Below, one piece after another: positions 1 to 11,278 of a DNA stretch of 64,000 bases. The notes below the pieces were generated by a model. The model saw only the letters and a program-made list of their open reading frames with translations. It was not told where the DNA came from and did not search any database. The DNA lies in NCBI RefSeq assembly GCF_001649575.2, contig NC_051441.1, positions 10,736,358 through 10,800,357 of the forward strand. The letters are read 5' to 3'. Every line of letters begins with the position of its first letter. Positions within the stretch are counted from its first letter, which is position 1. Position numbers and translations under genes: made by a program. This DNA is from Kryptolebias marmoratus. Its lineage: Eukaryota > Chordata > Actinopteri > Cyprinodontiformes > Rivulidae.

Positions 1-580
1 TGTGACCATAAAGGGTTTGCAAAATTACTTATTGTGCTGTGTGACCAAATAAATGCTTTTCTGTATCAGGCTTTCTTTATCAGACAGTCTTCATTTGAAC
101 AGTAGGAAGCGTCTGTTGAAAGTCCGAGTCAAACCACCGATTCTACCCATAAAGCATTTGGATATAACTTTTTTTACTGTATCACAAACAGCCTGACCAA
201 TGCACGCAATTATTTTTTATCTTCAAATGCGTGATATCACATTAAAGTCTTGTATTGTTACACAGTAGTATGTCTTGTTAGGAATAAGTATTGTGATCGT
301 ATTGCGGTTCCTCGCAATACTTTTTGACCCTGTTTCGAGTTTTCTGTCCTTCAGACGCGCTGCACTCACTGCAGTTCTTCACCTAAACAGGTGGTGTCGC
401 TGCGGAGCAAATAATACCAATGCACAGCTGCAACAACACCAGAAGAAGAGAGACCGGAAGTACATGCCTTCAACGCCGACGAAGATGCGAAGTTTATGCT
501 ATTCCACTTTACTTTTAAGCGACTTTAGTTCGGCTCAGTAAGTGTTAAAGGAAACTTTAGATGAACGGAAGCTAACAGCG
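1..580 (+). repeat. Duplicated 5' flank of zinc-finger copy A
   Basis: This segment is the upstream flank of the first zinc-finger gene. It recurs with high identity at about 4805-5402 and 11279-11857, upstream of copies B and C. All three contain the same block just before the first exon (GAAGTACATGCCTTCAACGC). Relative to B and C, copy A has a short extra stretch around 340-360. An in-frame TAA at 539-541 closes the reading frame immediately before the first exon, so this part is 5' UTR or promoter rather than coding. The window begins inside the unit, so its left boundary is not visible. Confidence 0.8.
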
Positions 581-2608
581 ATGTGGAGACAGCGGGCTGA
601 ACAACGACTGGAAGCAGCAGTGGGAGAAATGTCCGGGTTTCTGGAAACATCAGCCGCAGATTTCATAGAACAACTGCAACAAAACAAAACCCTCTCTGCT
701 GCTTTCAACCCCAGAGTTCGACTGCACAGATTAGGTTTGTCTAAATACAATCCTCCTTTTAAGTGTGATGATGTTAGTTAGAGTGACCAGATGACCCCGA
801 TTTTAACGTTTTATGGATGAAAAGAAAATATTGCGTGTAAACTGTTATTACGGGTGAATGACTGATTGTAGTGTAAATCGCTTTAGGGTCCTTGGACTAG
901 ATAAAGCTCCATACAAGTGTAAGCCATTTACCATTTACGGTAGGGTGACGATACGTCCCCGAATTGTGGGATTGTCCCTATTTTAGACGAGCTGTTCCCG
1001 GAAATTATATAATTTTAGCATTTTATGGAATGAGGTATATTTTATAGGCATGACACACCGCTCTACAGACCCGGGCCAATGTGCACCGAAAGCGACGGGT
1101 TTTTTTGCAACAGGTTTAATTTGTTCCATGAAAGAACTGACTGAAAGCTTCATATTTTTTTACCATCTTCTGGGAGTCAGTCATAAGGACCTCTGTTTTG
1201 TACTGATTTAGTTTCAGCAGGTTTTCTGACATCCAGCATTAGATGTTGTTTTGNAGATCTTCCAACCAGCAGCTCAGCTGACCAGATGACAGCAGCAACT
1301 GGTGGAGAGGACTGTGGAGGAGCAGAAACTATCAGGAACCCAGATCTCTTTACTCATGATGATGAGTCCAGCTCTTCGCAGACTGAAGTCAGTGAGGAAG
1401 GTGAAGATGATGAAGAATTATACGATCCTAACTTTCAGCTGAAAGACTTATCAGACTCTGGATCAGAACCTGAAGACAGTGACTGGAAGAAGAGCAGGGC
1501 TCCTGAGACAGATGAAAACGCTGTCAACACGCCTCACAGCTTTTCTGACTGTGGTAAACAATTTTACACGACACGTCATTCAAGAACAATGTCTTCAAAT
1601 TGTTTGGTGAATAAGAAATGTTACAGAGACAAGAAATCTGGTAGGTCAAGCAGGAAAATCCAGTCAAAACAGAAATCATTTAGTTGCGATGACTGTGAAA
1701 AAAGATTTGACAACAAGTCAAATTTAAACAGACACATAAGAATCCACACAGGACATAAACCATTTGCTTGTGATCTTTGTGGACAAAGGTTTGGATACAA
1801 GACAGTTTTAAAAGTACACATGATAATCCACACAGGACAAAAACCATTTGCCTGTGGCGTTTGTGAAAAAAAGTTTGGACACAAGTCAAATTTAAACACT
1901 CACATGATAATCCACACAGGACAAAAACCATTTGCATGTGATGTTTGTGAAAGAAGGTTTGGACACAAGTCAACTTTAAACAGACACATGACAATTCACA
2001 CAGGACAGAAACCATTTGCTTGTGATGTTTGTGAAAAAAAATTTGGGGATGAGTCAACTTTAAACACTCACATGATAATCCACACAGGACAGAAACCATT
2101 TATTTGTGGTGTTTGTGGACGAAGGTTTGGACACAAGTCACATTTAAACAAACACATAAGAATCCACACAGGACAGAAACCATTTGCTTGTGATCTTTGT
2201 GATAAAAGGTTTGGAGACAAGTCTAATTTAAACACACACATTAGAATCCACGCAGGACATAAACCATTTGCTTGTGATCTTTGTGAAAAAAGCTTTGGAC
2301 AAAAGTCAACTTTAAATACACACATGATAATCCACACAGGACAGAAACCATTTGCTTGTGATGTTTGTGAAAAAAGGTTTGGACACAAGTCAAATTTAAA
2401 CAGTCACATGATAATCCACACAGGACAAAAACCATTTGCTTGTAATGTTTGTGAAAAAAGGTTTGGACACAAATCAGCTTTAAACAGACACATGATTATC
2501 CACAAAGGACAGAAACCGTTTGCTTTTGGTGTTTGTGAAAAAAGCTTTGAACAAAAGTCAACTTTAAGCACACACACGATAATCCACACTGGAGGGGAAA
2601 ACAGTTAA
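581..2608 (+). CDS. Fish-type C2H2 zinc-finger protein, copy A (exon 2 incomplete because of an assembly gap)
   Basis: Likely a nuclear DNA-binding protein of the large fish C2H2 family. Predicted structure is exon 1 at 581-734 (ATG at 581, phase-1 donor after TTAG) and exon 2 ending at the stop 2606-2608. The N at 1254 replaces about 359 bp that copy C has at 12531-12889. The splice acceptor and the first ~91 codons of exon 2 are therefore absent, and the visible frame resumes at 1256. Exon 2 encodes an acidic Glu/Asp/Ser-rich linker, then ten intact fingers of the form FACDVCEKRFGHKSxLNxH joined by HTGQKP linkers. An eleventh finger has lost its first cysteine (FAFGVC). The array differs from copies B and C mainly at helix positions -1, 3 and 6. 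Target and role (for example transposon repression) are inferred from the family only. Confidence 0.8.
735..1253 (+). other. Intron 1 of zinc-finger copy A (left part)
   Basis: This stretch appears essentially identical to 12012-12530 in copy C. It contains a GGGTGACGATACGTCC block and its rough partner GAGTGACCAGATG, which may be the remains of an old transposable element. No coding potential is seen. The matching region of copy B has been replaced by about 1.9 kb of other sequence including an L1 relic. Confidence 0.7.
1254..1254. other. Assembly gap (single N) hiding about 359 bp
   Basis: The only N in the window lies between TGTTGTTTTG and AGATCTTCCAACC. In copies B and C these two strings are separated by the end of the intron, the acceptor TTTCAG and the first ~270 bases of exon 2. 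Copy C has 359 bp here (12531-12889). The single N is therefore best read as a gap of unknown length. An apparent deletion in the gene should not be inferred from it. Confidence 0.85.
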
Positions 2609-4670
2609 GATCTAAACATTCAGACAGATTTTTAAGACACTTAAGAGTTCACAAAGGACAGAAACTAAACAGCTTCAGTATCTGTTGTTTAATAGTATGT
2701 GAGCTGTGGAAAAATTGTTCATAATTGCTGTCATTTTTACATACAGTATTATAAGTGTTGTTAGAGATGTAACTTTAACTGCTATAAATAGTATTTATGT
2801 CATTATTTGGTATGTCTTCTTTACATATATGGTTTACATATTTATTTATTTTAATATGGATTTTTTTTCTACGTTACACTGTGTCGGAACCATTGTTCAG
2901 TGCTATGTTGCACTGGGGACATTTGAAGTTGTTGCAACCCTCCTCCAAGAAAGCATGGCCCAGTCCGAATACTGGCATTCCCCCCTTGTGTCTTTCAAAT
3001 GCACTTTCAAGCTGAAGGGTTTGACTGCGTAGTGTGTCTCAATTTTCTGGAGTGCTCTTTAGCCCCACCCCTTTTGCATCCTACGTCTGCCCTTCGTCTA
3101 AGCCTGCATTCAGGTGAACTTTGGGAAAGTATTTACCCACAATTCATCGCTGCATGTGACGTTTTGACATTTTTTATTATCTTTACTGATAATGAAAGGC
3201 TTTTGAATTAACAGGCAGAAATATGGCAGTGAAGTATTGAAATAATTCTTGTTTCACTGCTGTACAGGTGTGAATACTATTAAACTTTGCTCCGTAGTCA
3301 ACAAGTCATAACAAAACACATTTGAACAGCCAAATGTCTCCTGCAATGACTCTGAAAAGCTAAAATACCTATACTGTACTTTTAAAATTGTACTGGCACC
3401 TTATTAAAATGCCAAAACAGCATTTTAACTGCATTTTAATGACAGTCATAAAAAAGTCAAAGAACAATCTAAAGCAGTCCACACCAAAGCAAAGCATGAA
3501 TAATTTGTAAAGATGACACGAAGGAGCTTGAAGATCTGCCTGTTTGATTTTAAATCAACTGTAGAAAAGCTTTGCGATCCTGGTTTTCATGGTCAGTGAG
3601 AAGAGATGGGAGGTGCCCGTTTGGCAAGCCAAGTAGGTCATGTTGTTTCCAGATTATTATATAAATTGATGTATGTGTAAATGAGTTTGGTAACAAGAAT
3701 GTGTGATGTGGTTTCTATCTATAAATATTCCCTGATTGTATCATCAACTCCTTTTTGGTGCTCAACTGTCCAGGGTGACTGTGTTAATAAAATCCTGGTT
3801 TCTTGTTATCTGAGTGGGTTTTTTTTTTATATGAAGCAAAAAAAACACTTCAGTCACAAATTGTGAGCTTTGAAACTCACTATAGCAAACCATTTGTGTA
3901 TTTATTCAGTATCCCTAAAATCAAGTGTAATTTTTCCACACTAACACTAAAGCAGCCAGGGTAACTAGGTGTGTCTTAAACCTTTTTGTATGTGTACATA
4001 TCAACTTTTGATGAAATTAGTAAATTCACCAATATGTACTTTCCTATAATTACAAAGTGTTTTTTAAAGAACATTGTGTAAGGCCTAGACTGTTATATGT
4101 TATTCTAACATTTCTATGTGTAGTTCTGCTACAAATGCAAACAAGATTATTTATTTTCTTTTTTTATGTTCAATAAAAGTTCTGATAATAAACAACTTCA
4201 TGGAGAGGGTCTTGTTTTTGTGGTCTGTGAGGTAGAGTCACCAGAGGGTCATAAAAGATGACATGAACTCAACAACAGCAGCAGCCAGTTCAAAGTTCTT
4301 CTGGTAGATTTTATTCTAGCAGCAAAAATCTTACTGGTTTTATATAGACTTGGCAACACACCTGGACTTCATTAGACTTTATCATGAGAAAGCAGGTCAA
4401 ACCAAACAAAAAAATCTAAACAAAAAAACAGTAATAAGATTATTAATCCAATTTACAAACTCATCTCCATAACTAAATGGTTAAAAGTTTAACATTTAAC
4501 ACAAGGGAACTCACAGGGTTGCTTTTAGACAAAAGGGGACTATTTGTGAGCACCATTATGGTTTCATGCCAAGAAAGAGCACCACAGATGCCTAGATGCC
4601 ATCTTACTTTGAGGATGTTGATGGAGAAGTACAGAGAGGGTCAGAAAGAGCTTAGGTAGTTAAATTAAAA
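2609..4670 (+). other. 3' flank of zinc-finger copy A
   Basis: The first ~340 bp (to about 2955) match 14358-14760 behind copy C and include a non-coding finger remnant (GTTCACAAAGGACAGAAAC). Beyond that the two flanks diverge, apart from a ~40-bp block at 3385-3425 that reappears in reverse orientation at 14940-14982. Candidate poly(A) signals AATAAA occur at 3786-3791 and 4172-4177. No gene is recognised. The remainder is AT-rich non-coding sequence. Confidence 0.55.
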
Positions 4671-4671
4671 G

Positions 4672-4800
4672 TAGTTATCCCTGAAAATAATCTGTTCCTC
4701 CAGAGGGGGCGCTCGCGAGGCAAATCAGCCTTACAAAATGTCTGTTTCTTTCAATAAACGCAAAGAGATAAAAGCTGAACGTCTGTAAAGGAGTTGTATA
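4672..4800 (+). repeat. Unit-boundary repeat with CpG-rich core
   Basis: The segment from TAGTTATCCCT through the CpG-rich core GAGGGGGCGCTCGCGAGG to AAAGCTGAACG recurs at 10528-10640 with only scattered changes. In both places it lies just upstream of a zinc-finger 5' flank. It marks the join between tandem units and is the most CpG-dense short block in the array. Whether it is regulatory is unknown. Confidence 0.7.
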
Positions 4801-4804
4801 ACTG

Positions 4805-5402
4805 CTGTTCTGTGACCAGAAAGGATTTTCAAACTTACTTATTTAGCCTTTTGACCAAATAAATGCTTTAATGTATCAGACTTTCTTTATCAGTCTTCAT
4901 TTGAACAGCAGGAAGCGTCTGTTGAAAGTCTGAGTCAAACCACTGATTCTGCCCATGAAACATTTGGATATAACTTTTTTTTCACTATATCACAAACAAT
5001 TATGTAGTATATTATACAAATACCTAGAAAGCTTAACCAAAATACGCAATTGTTTTTTATATTCAAATGCGTTTTATCACATTAAAGTCCTATATTGTTA
5101 CACAGTAGTAAGTCTTGTTAGAAATAAGTATTGTAATAGTATTGCGGTTTCTCGCAACACTTTTTGACCCTGTTTCGAGTTTTGCACTCACTGCAGTTCT
5201 TCACCTGAACAGGTGGCGTCGCTGCAGAGCAAACAATACCGATGCACAGCTGCAACAACACCAGAAGAAGAGAGACCGGAAGTACATGCCTTCAACGCCG
5301 ACGAAGCTGCCAAGTTTATGCTATTCCACCTTACTTTTAAGCGACTTTAGTTCGGCTCAGTAAGTGTTAAAGGAAACTTTAGATGAACGGAAGCTAACAG
5401 CG
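4805..5402 (+). repeat. Duplicated 5' flank of zinc-finger copy B
   Basis: This is the counterpart of 1-580 and 11279-11857. It starts at the shared TTGTATAACTG...CTGTGACC block and runs into the first exon of copy B. It has the same in-frame TAA immediately before the exon and is treated as promoter and 5' UTR. Confidence 0.75.
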
Positions 5403-8400
5403 ATGTGGAGACAGCGGGCTGAACAACGACTGGAAGCAGCAGTGGGAGAAATGTCCGGGTTTCTGGAAACATCAGCCGCAGATTTCATAGAACAACTGCA
5501 ACAAAACAAAACCCTCTCTGCTGCTTTCAACCCCAGAGTTCGACTGCACAGATTAGGTTTGTCTAAATACAATCCTCTTATTAAGTTTGATGATGTTTTG
5601 TTGTTGTTGTTTGTTTTTTTTTTGTTTTGAATATGCGATCATTTACAAACAATCCAAAGCAAACACTGTTAATACAAAGTAACAATTAAGTTTTACTGGT
5701 TAAGTTGAATATTGTTGTGTATTGATCGATCTTTTTTTAAAAAAAAAAAACGATTGTGTTTCACTAATTATTGTTGAGATTCCTTCTTTTAATCTTGCTG
5801 CAACAACTTCACAGATAATTTTCTAATCTGTGTTTAACAGAGTAATCGGTCTAAGATTATTTATTATTTATTTATTCTTACCAGATTTGGGAGTTAAGGT
5901 AATTAAACCTTCTTTCATACTTGGAGTAAACATGTTTCTCTCTATGCATGCATTTATAGCCCTAAATAAAAGATTTTTAATATGATTTTAAAAAATCATA
6001 AAAATTGGTTGTAAGACCATTGGTGCCTGGTGATTTATTTAACACCGTTTTAGAAAGTACTGTCTCTAACTCCCCTGGTCTAAATTCTGACTCACACAAA
6101 ATTTTAAATGACACTTCAATTTGTGGAATCTCATTTTGGGTTTTTTCAAAGAGGCAATTAGAGTCGTCTATTGAGACGTGGGTGGAGTATAGATTAGAAA
6201 TTTAAAAAAAAAAAATTCTTCTCATAATCTTACTGTCATTGCATTCTTCATCATCGATCAATAAAGTTCTTATAGAGTACTTTTGCAGTCTCCTTTTTTT
6301 CTAAGCAGCTAAAGTACAAAAAATTATTTTCTCCACCTTTGATCCATCTTGCTCTCGACCTGACATAAGTACCCTCTGCCCTTTGGAGATATAAAGCATC
6401 TAATATAGCTTGTAGTTCAATTAATGTTGGACTATTTAAGTCAGAAGAGTTACAAGTTTGATTCATTTCCTATTCATAGTTTTTCATTCTTTCTACTTTT
6501 TTGCAAAAATATATAGTATCCAATGTTATTGTATATTTCAAAAATTCCCATTTATGTCATTTGTGATTAAATGATCATCTTCTACATCCTTGAAAGTTTT
6601 TAAAATCCTACTGCAGTATTCCTCATTGTCTAATAAACTGGCATTAAATTTCCAATAGTTTTATGTATCTTTGTCTTTATACTAGAACCTACTACTAAGT
6701 TTATAAAGCAATGATCAGATGGTGGTGTTTTAGAGATTCCAGATTTTGTGGTGTATGGTCATCACTTATCCAATCTGCATTAGTATACACCCTTGCCCTC
6801 CAGTTTTAGTACTCTATTACTACAACTATTACTTTATTTGTTTTATTACTCTTAGGAAATGCTCCAACAGTGTTGAGACACAATCCTGCTGTTACACTTG
6901 ATTTTTATTGTGTAAATATGAATAAGTATGTAAAAATGCATGAAATTGTAACTGTCCCAGTTTCTTCATTCTTGATAACATTTAATTATTTTTTATCTCT
7001 GAGCTAGAAATGTCCCTAGATTTAATTTGATAAATCTGGTAACTTTAATGTTGGTTAGAGTTTTTGTAGCTAAGTGACTAACGTGAGTATCACATGCTAT
7101 TAGCTGCTATTTTGCACCCATGTACAAACCTTTTTACTTCTAATGTATATGGGAGTGTATGTAAATTTCTAATTGCAACTTAGCTTGGAAAAAGTTTGTT
7201 GAAACCTTTTAAAGTTAAAGGAGAAATCGTAACTTCAGTCCTGATATAAGCTCAAAATCTGCACAGGGAGGCTAAACTGATAAAATCTGATCACATGTCT
7301 TGGTTCTTGTTAGAAATCTGTAGCTAAGTTCTGTTCAGTCTGGAGCTGGTTTATTGTGAAGATGAGAAAAACGCCCTTTGAGGAATGAATGTTTGTGAAA
7401 GTAGGCACTCCAATTATATGTTAAGTTAAGTCATATTTTTGCATTGTTTTAAGCTGATAAAAAGCTGGATCGAGATTAGAAGATGTTTTCAAAATAAAAG
7501 AAGGTTTTTTGCAACAGGTTTAATTTGTTCCATGAAGGAACTGACTGAAAGCTTCATATTTATTACCATCTTCTGGGAGTCAGTCATAAGGACCTCTGTT
7601 TTGTACTGATTTAGTTTCAGCAGGTTTTCCGACATCCAGCATTAGATGTTGTTTTGAGTCGAGCAGTGAACTCAACAATAACAGAAGTGATGTATGTGTG
7701 AATCTAAAGTTATAACTGTCCTTAATGTTCATGTATTTCAGTGCTCCCTGCAGATGTTCAGCAGACGGAGCTGATTAAAGAAGAAGCTCCTGAAGAATGG
7801 AGGCCTGGTGTGGACCAACAGGACCAGCAGGACCCAGGGACCCTCCACATAAAGGAGGAGGAGGAACTGTGGACCAGTCTTGATGTAGAGCAGCTCAGTG
7901 TGAAGGAGGAGGCTGATGACACAAAGTTTTCCTGCACTGCAGATCCTTTGAAGAGTGAGGATGATGAAGAGAAACCTTTGTTCTTACAGCTTCATCAGCA
8001 CCAAGTGGAGGAGGGAGATCTTCCAACCAGCAGCTCAGCTGACCAGATGACAGCAGCAGCTGGTGGAGAGGTCTGTGGAGGAGCAGAAACTATCAGGAAT
8101 CCAGATCTCTCTACTCATGATGATGAGTCCAGCTCTTCACAAACTGAAGTCAGTGAGGAAGGTGAAGATGATGAAGAATTACATGAACCTGACTTTCAGC
8201 TGAAAGACTTATCAGACCTTGGATCAGAACCTGAAGACAGTGACTGGAAGAAGAGCAGGGCTCCTGAGACAGGTGAAAACGCTGTCAACACGCCTCACAG
8301 CTTTTCTGACTGTGGTAAACAATTTTACACGACACGTCATTCAAGAACAATGTCTTCAAGTTGTTTGGTGAATAAGAAATGTTACAGAGACAAGAAATCT

Positions 8401-9201
8401 GGTAGGTCAAGCAGGAAAATCCAGTCAAGACAGAAATCATTTAGTTGTGATAACTGTGGAAAAAATTTTGACAGCAAGTCAAATTTAAACACACACATGA
8501 GAATCCACACAGGACAGAAACCATTTGCTTGTGATCTTTGTGAAAAAAGGTTTGTACAAAAGTCAAATTTAAACACTCATATGAGAATCCATGCAGGACA
8601 GAAACCATTTGCTTGTGATGTTTGTGAAAACAGGTTTGGAGACAAGTCAAATTTAAACAAACACATGAGAATCCACACAGGACATAAACCATTTGTCTGT
8701 GATCTTTGTGGACAGAAGTTTGGACACAAGTCCCATTTAAACAGACACATGAGAATCCACACAGGACAGAAACCATTTACTTGTGATCTTTGTGGACAAA
8801 GGTTTGGACATAAGACAGTTTTAAACAGACACATGATAATCCATACAGGACAGAAACAATTTTCTTGTGATGTTTGTGAAAAAAGGTTTGGACACAAATC
8901 ACATTTAAACACTCACATGCTAATCCACACAGGACAGAAACCATTTGCTTGTGGTGTTTGTGAAAAAAAGTTTGCGGACAAGTCAACTTTAAGAACTCAC
9001 ATGATAGTCCACACAGGACAGAAACCATTTTTTTGTGATGTTTGTGAAAAAAGGTTTGGACACAAATCACATTTAAACACTCACATGCTAATCCACACAG
9101 GACATAAACCGTTTGCTTGTGGTGTTTGTGAAAAAAAGTTTGGAAACAAGAAATTTTTAAAAGTACACATGAAAATCCACACAGGAGGGGAAACAGTTTA
9201 G
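5403..9201 (+). CDS. Fish-type C2H2 zinc-finger protein, copy B (9 fingers, 537 aa)
   Basis: Predicted join is 5403-5556 plus 7742-9201, giving 538 codons including the stop. Exon 1 starts MWRQRAEQRLEAAVGEM and ends in phase 1 at TTAG|GTTTGT. Exon 2 starts after TTTCAG at 7741, and the split codon becomes Val, giving the family-typical junction LHRLVLPADVQQ. Exon 2 carries a KEE/EEE-rich linker with IKEEEELW and VKEEAD motifs, then nine complete C2H2 fingers ending near residue 530. Helix residues at -1/3/6 vary between fingers (for example D/N/K, H/H/R, N/F/V), while the scaffold is nearly constant. The first ~720 bp of exon 2 appear identical to copy C. The intron contains an L1-type relic. 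It is probably a sequence-specific nuclear regulator; its target is unknown. Confidence 0.87.
5600..7500 (-). mobile_element. L1-clade LINE relic in the intron of zinc-finger copy B
   Basis: Read on the - strand, about 6760-5760 encodes broken pieces of an L1-type ORF2 in the expected order. First comes the end of the endonuclease (SDHCFINL), then the linker GTYVRSRARWIKGGENNF, then early RT motifs (KSPGTNGLTT, GLITLTPKSGK, RPITLLNTD). Stops and at least one frameshift interrupt it, so it is dead. The catalytic RT centre is not present. The whole 5600-7500 stretch replaces the intron sequence shared by copies A and C. The sequence from about 6780 to 7500 is AT-rich and unassigned. Homology to the sister introns resumes at about 7503. 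Confidence 0.75.
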
Positions 9202-9274
9202 ATCTAAATATTCAGTCGCCACAAATGAAAGTTCCCACAGAAAAGAAACTGAACAGCTTCAGTATCTGAAGCCA

Positions 9275-9676
9275 AAAGAAATGAGGTCTGGCAGTTTCAG
9301 ATCAGCCTGTAGGGTGCTCCACGCCAAGGGGTCAGCAAAGCTGAACGCTCTTTTTCCCTAATTCGGTTCTGACACGAGGAACAGAAAGATGTATATTGTT
9401 GTTACAGTGAATGGCACAGTGGCTGTTAGCTTTTTGCTGGAAAGTGCACATATAAATTGGATTAAGCCCAGTAGGGCTGGGTGAGTCAGTCATCTGGTGT
9501 GTATAGTACCTGTGTGCACTCAGAGAAGACCAGCCAGATTTAGTGTTCAGCTCACAGTGATGAGTGAGGCAACTATAGCCAGAGACAAACCTCAGGGCAC
9601 TGTGGTAGACCGTGTCAAAGTACCGCAGAGATTTATATGGGCCACTCATGTACAGCACATCAATCACCATAATCAA
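9275..9676 (-). mobile_element. Non-LTR retrotransposon RT C-terminal fragment
   Basis: On the - strand this reads as the thumb and C-terminal part of a jockey-superfamily (L2/CR1/Rex1-like) reverse transcriptase. Visible motifs are DTVYHSALRFVSG, LTHHCEL, GWSSL and RVRTELGKK, then AFSFADPLAWSTLQADLKL in another frame. It is internally deleted and frameshifted. Its 3' part (9275-9400) recurs at 15295-15405, so it was present before or spread during the zinc-finger duplications. Confidence 0.75.
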
Positions 9677-9975
9677 GTAAAGGCGTAAAGGTAGCTGATA
9701 CTAATATCTTAACTGTGAATGAAAAACGGGGTTTATTGAACAATCTCAGTTTAAAGCAATACAGTTTAATTCTAACGGATTCTGACAAATAGTAAATGGA
9801 CAGCATTTATTTAGAGCTTTTATAGTCTCACTGACCCAATTAAGTCACTTTTAGCCACGTTCACCCACACACGCCAATAAGCAGCTTGGGGGCAACCTGA
9901 GGTTCATTATTTCTTCCAAGGGCAATTATTTTATTTAATATTTTTTTATATTTTATTTAATATTTTTTTAAAAAA
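9677..9975. other. Unassigned spacer downstream of copy B
   Basis: About 300 bp of AT-rich sequence with homopolymer T and A runs towards its right end, where a SINE has inserted. No reading frame or repeat relationship is recognised. Confidence 0.5.
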
Positions 9976-10312
9976 GGATGGCACAATGGCGTAGTGGTTA
10001 GAGCTGTTGCCTCTCAGCAAGAAGGTTGCAGGAATGCTTCCCGGCCTGGGGCCTTTCTGGGTGGAGTTTGCATGTTCTCCCTGTGCACATGTGGGTTTAC
10101 TCCGGGTACTCTGATTTCCTCCCACAGACCAAAAACATGCATGTTAGGTTAATTGATGACTCTAAAACTGTTCCTAGGTGTGAATGGTTGTTTATCTCGT
10201 TTGTCTCTATGTGGCCCTGTGATGGACTTGCGACCTGTCCAGGGTGTCCCCCGCCTCTCGCACAGTGACGGCTGGGGATAGGCACCAGCTCCCTGCGACC
10301 CGGGATGGAGAA
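9976..10312 (+). mobile_element. V-SINE type tRNA-derived SINE
   Basis: The 5' part resembles a tRNA-derived Pol III promoter: TGGCGTAGTGGTTAGAGC is A-box-like and the degenerate GCTTCCCGG is B-box-like. It is followed by the conserved central domain of fish V-SINEs (GTGGAGTTTGCATGTTCTCC and TTCCTCCCACAGACC). The 3' part has the common CTGTGATGGACTTGCGACC and GGATAGGCACCAGCTCCC blocks. An A-rich sequence follows it. It lies between copy B and the LTR-like segment. Confidence 0.85.
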
Positions 10313-10527
10313 AAAAGAAAAAAAATGGATTTATTTTTAAAAAAGATTTATGTCCATGTTACCAAACTATCTTGAAAGCAGGGCTTACAATTTACACAAA
10401 AACACGGAGCAAAAAAATCAAAGCAAAGTGTGAAATGTGCTGTCGTCTTTAACATTTTGTTAAATTTTGCTTTTACTTTTGCGTTACCTCATAATAACTC
10501 CGTTTTTCATAGGTTTCATGCCAAGGT

Positions 10528-10640
10528 AGTTATCCCTAAAAGTAATCTATTCCTCCAGAGGGGGCGCTCGCGAGGCAAATCAGCATTACAAAATGTCTGT
10601 TTCTCTCAATAAACGCAAAAAGATAAAAACTGAACGTTTT
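10528..10640 (+). repeat. Second copy of the unit-boundary repeat
   Basis: It matches 4672-4800, including GAGGGGGCGCTCGCGAGG and the AATAAACGCAAA segment. Here the sequence that should follow immediately is displaced by about 600 bp containing an LTR-like segment. The shared 5' flank resumes near 11252 (GTCTGTAAATGAGTTGTATA). Confidence 0.7.
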
Positions 10641-10865
10641 GTAAAGTATGGTTTGTGTTCATTCCTCTTTTCTGTTAAACTCATTACAGCTTTATAACGT
10701 GTTTTTTTTTTTTTTTAAAGGGACCTCACCAAGGTGCAAACATTTAAAGCTTGTATAAACATTAAATGGTAATGCAGTTCAAACTGTAAAATATAAACAA
10801 ACTTTGATATTGCTAAAATGTGGTCACGCTTAGCTTATGATAAAATAATCATAAAGAACAGTTGT

Positions 10866-11171
10866 GTCTGTGGGGTGAGGGAGGCTGAAGTCTCCAGGAC
10901 ATCATGACAGGGGCGAGTGAGATTAGCCGTCCTTGAGACGGAAAAACAAGCTGCTGCAGCTGTTTGTGTGCAGAAAACCCTGGTCTTAGGCGCGGTTCAT
11001 AGTATAAAAAGGAGGTGGAAGGGGAATCACCTCAGACACAACTGGGAACGTGTTGCTGTTGCTTCTTGTTGGTGAGTTGTCTCCATTCAGCTGAATGTTT
11101 GAATAAATGTATGATTTTTAATTACACCTCTGGTCTGGACTTGTTTTGTGTGTCCGTCTTTCCTGCAACAT
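10866..11171 (+). mobile_element. Solo-LTR-like segment
   Basis: The stretch starts with TG and ends with CA. It has a TATAAAA box at 11003-11009 and an AATAAA signal at 11102-11107 about 100 bp downstream, followed by a GT-rich stretch, which is the compact promoter plus poly(A) layout of a retroelement LTR. It lies in sequence inserted between a unit-boundary repeat and a zinc-finger 5' flank. No gag, pol or env frame and no second LTR are visible. The exact boundaries and family are uncertain, and a non-LTR explanation is possible. Confidence 0.4.
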
Positions 11172-11278
11172 GCGGGGAACGGTGAAAAACTCAAGGTAGT
11201 GTGGTGATATTCCTCAGAAGGGAGTAAATGACGCATACTGTTTTTCAACAGTCTGTAAATGAGTTGTATAACTGTTAT

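Noticed and set aside
1621..2589. Long open frames antisense to the zinc-finger array (repeated Cys-Pro-Val-Trp-Ile-Ile-Met units)
   Set aside because: They exist in all three copies because the 84-bp finger repeat keeps frames open on the opposite strand; the protein makes no sense.
1680..2600. CRISPR-like or satellite regular repeats
   Set aside because: The 84-bp periodicity is explained by tandem C2H2 fingers with intact coding frame.
4700..4730. CTCF site in GAGGGGGCGCTCGCGAGG
   Set aside because: Spacing of the G run does not fit the CTCF core; the block is simply the CpG-rich centre of the unit-boundary repeat.
9976..10050. A tRNA gene
   Set aside because: The A- and B-box-like sequences belong to the head of a SINE; no cloverleaf with acceptor stem is evident.
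10026..10285. Open frames on both strands near 10026-10285
   Set aside because: They lie inside a V-SINE and are not genes.
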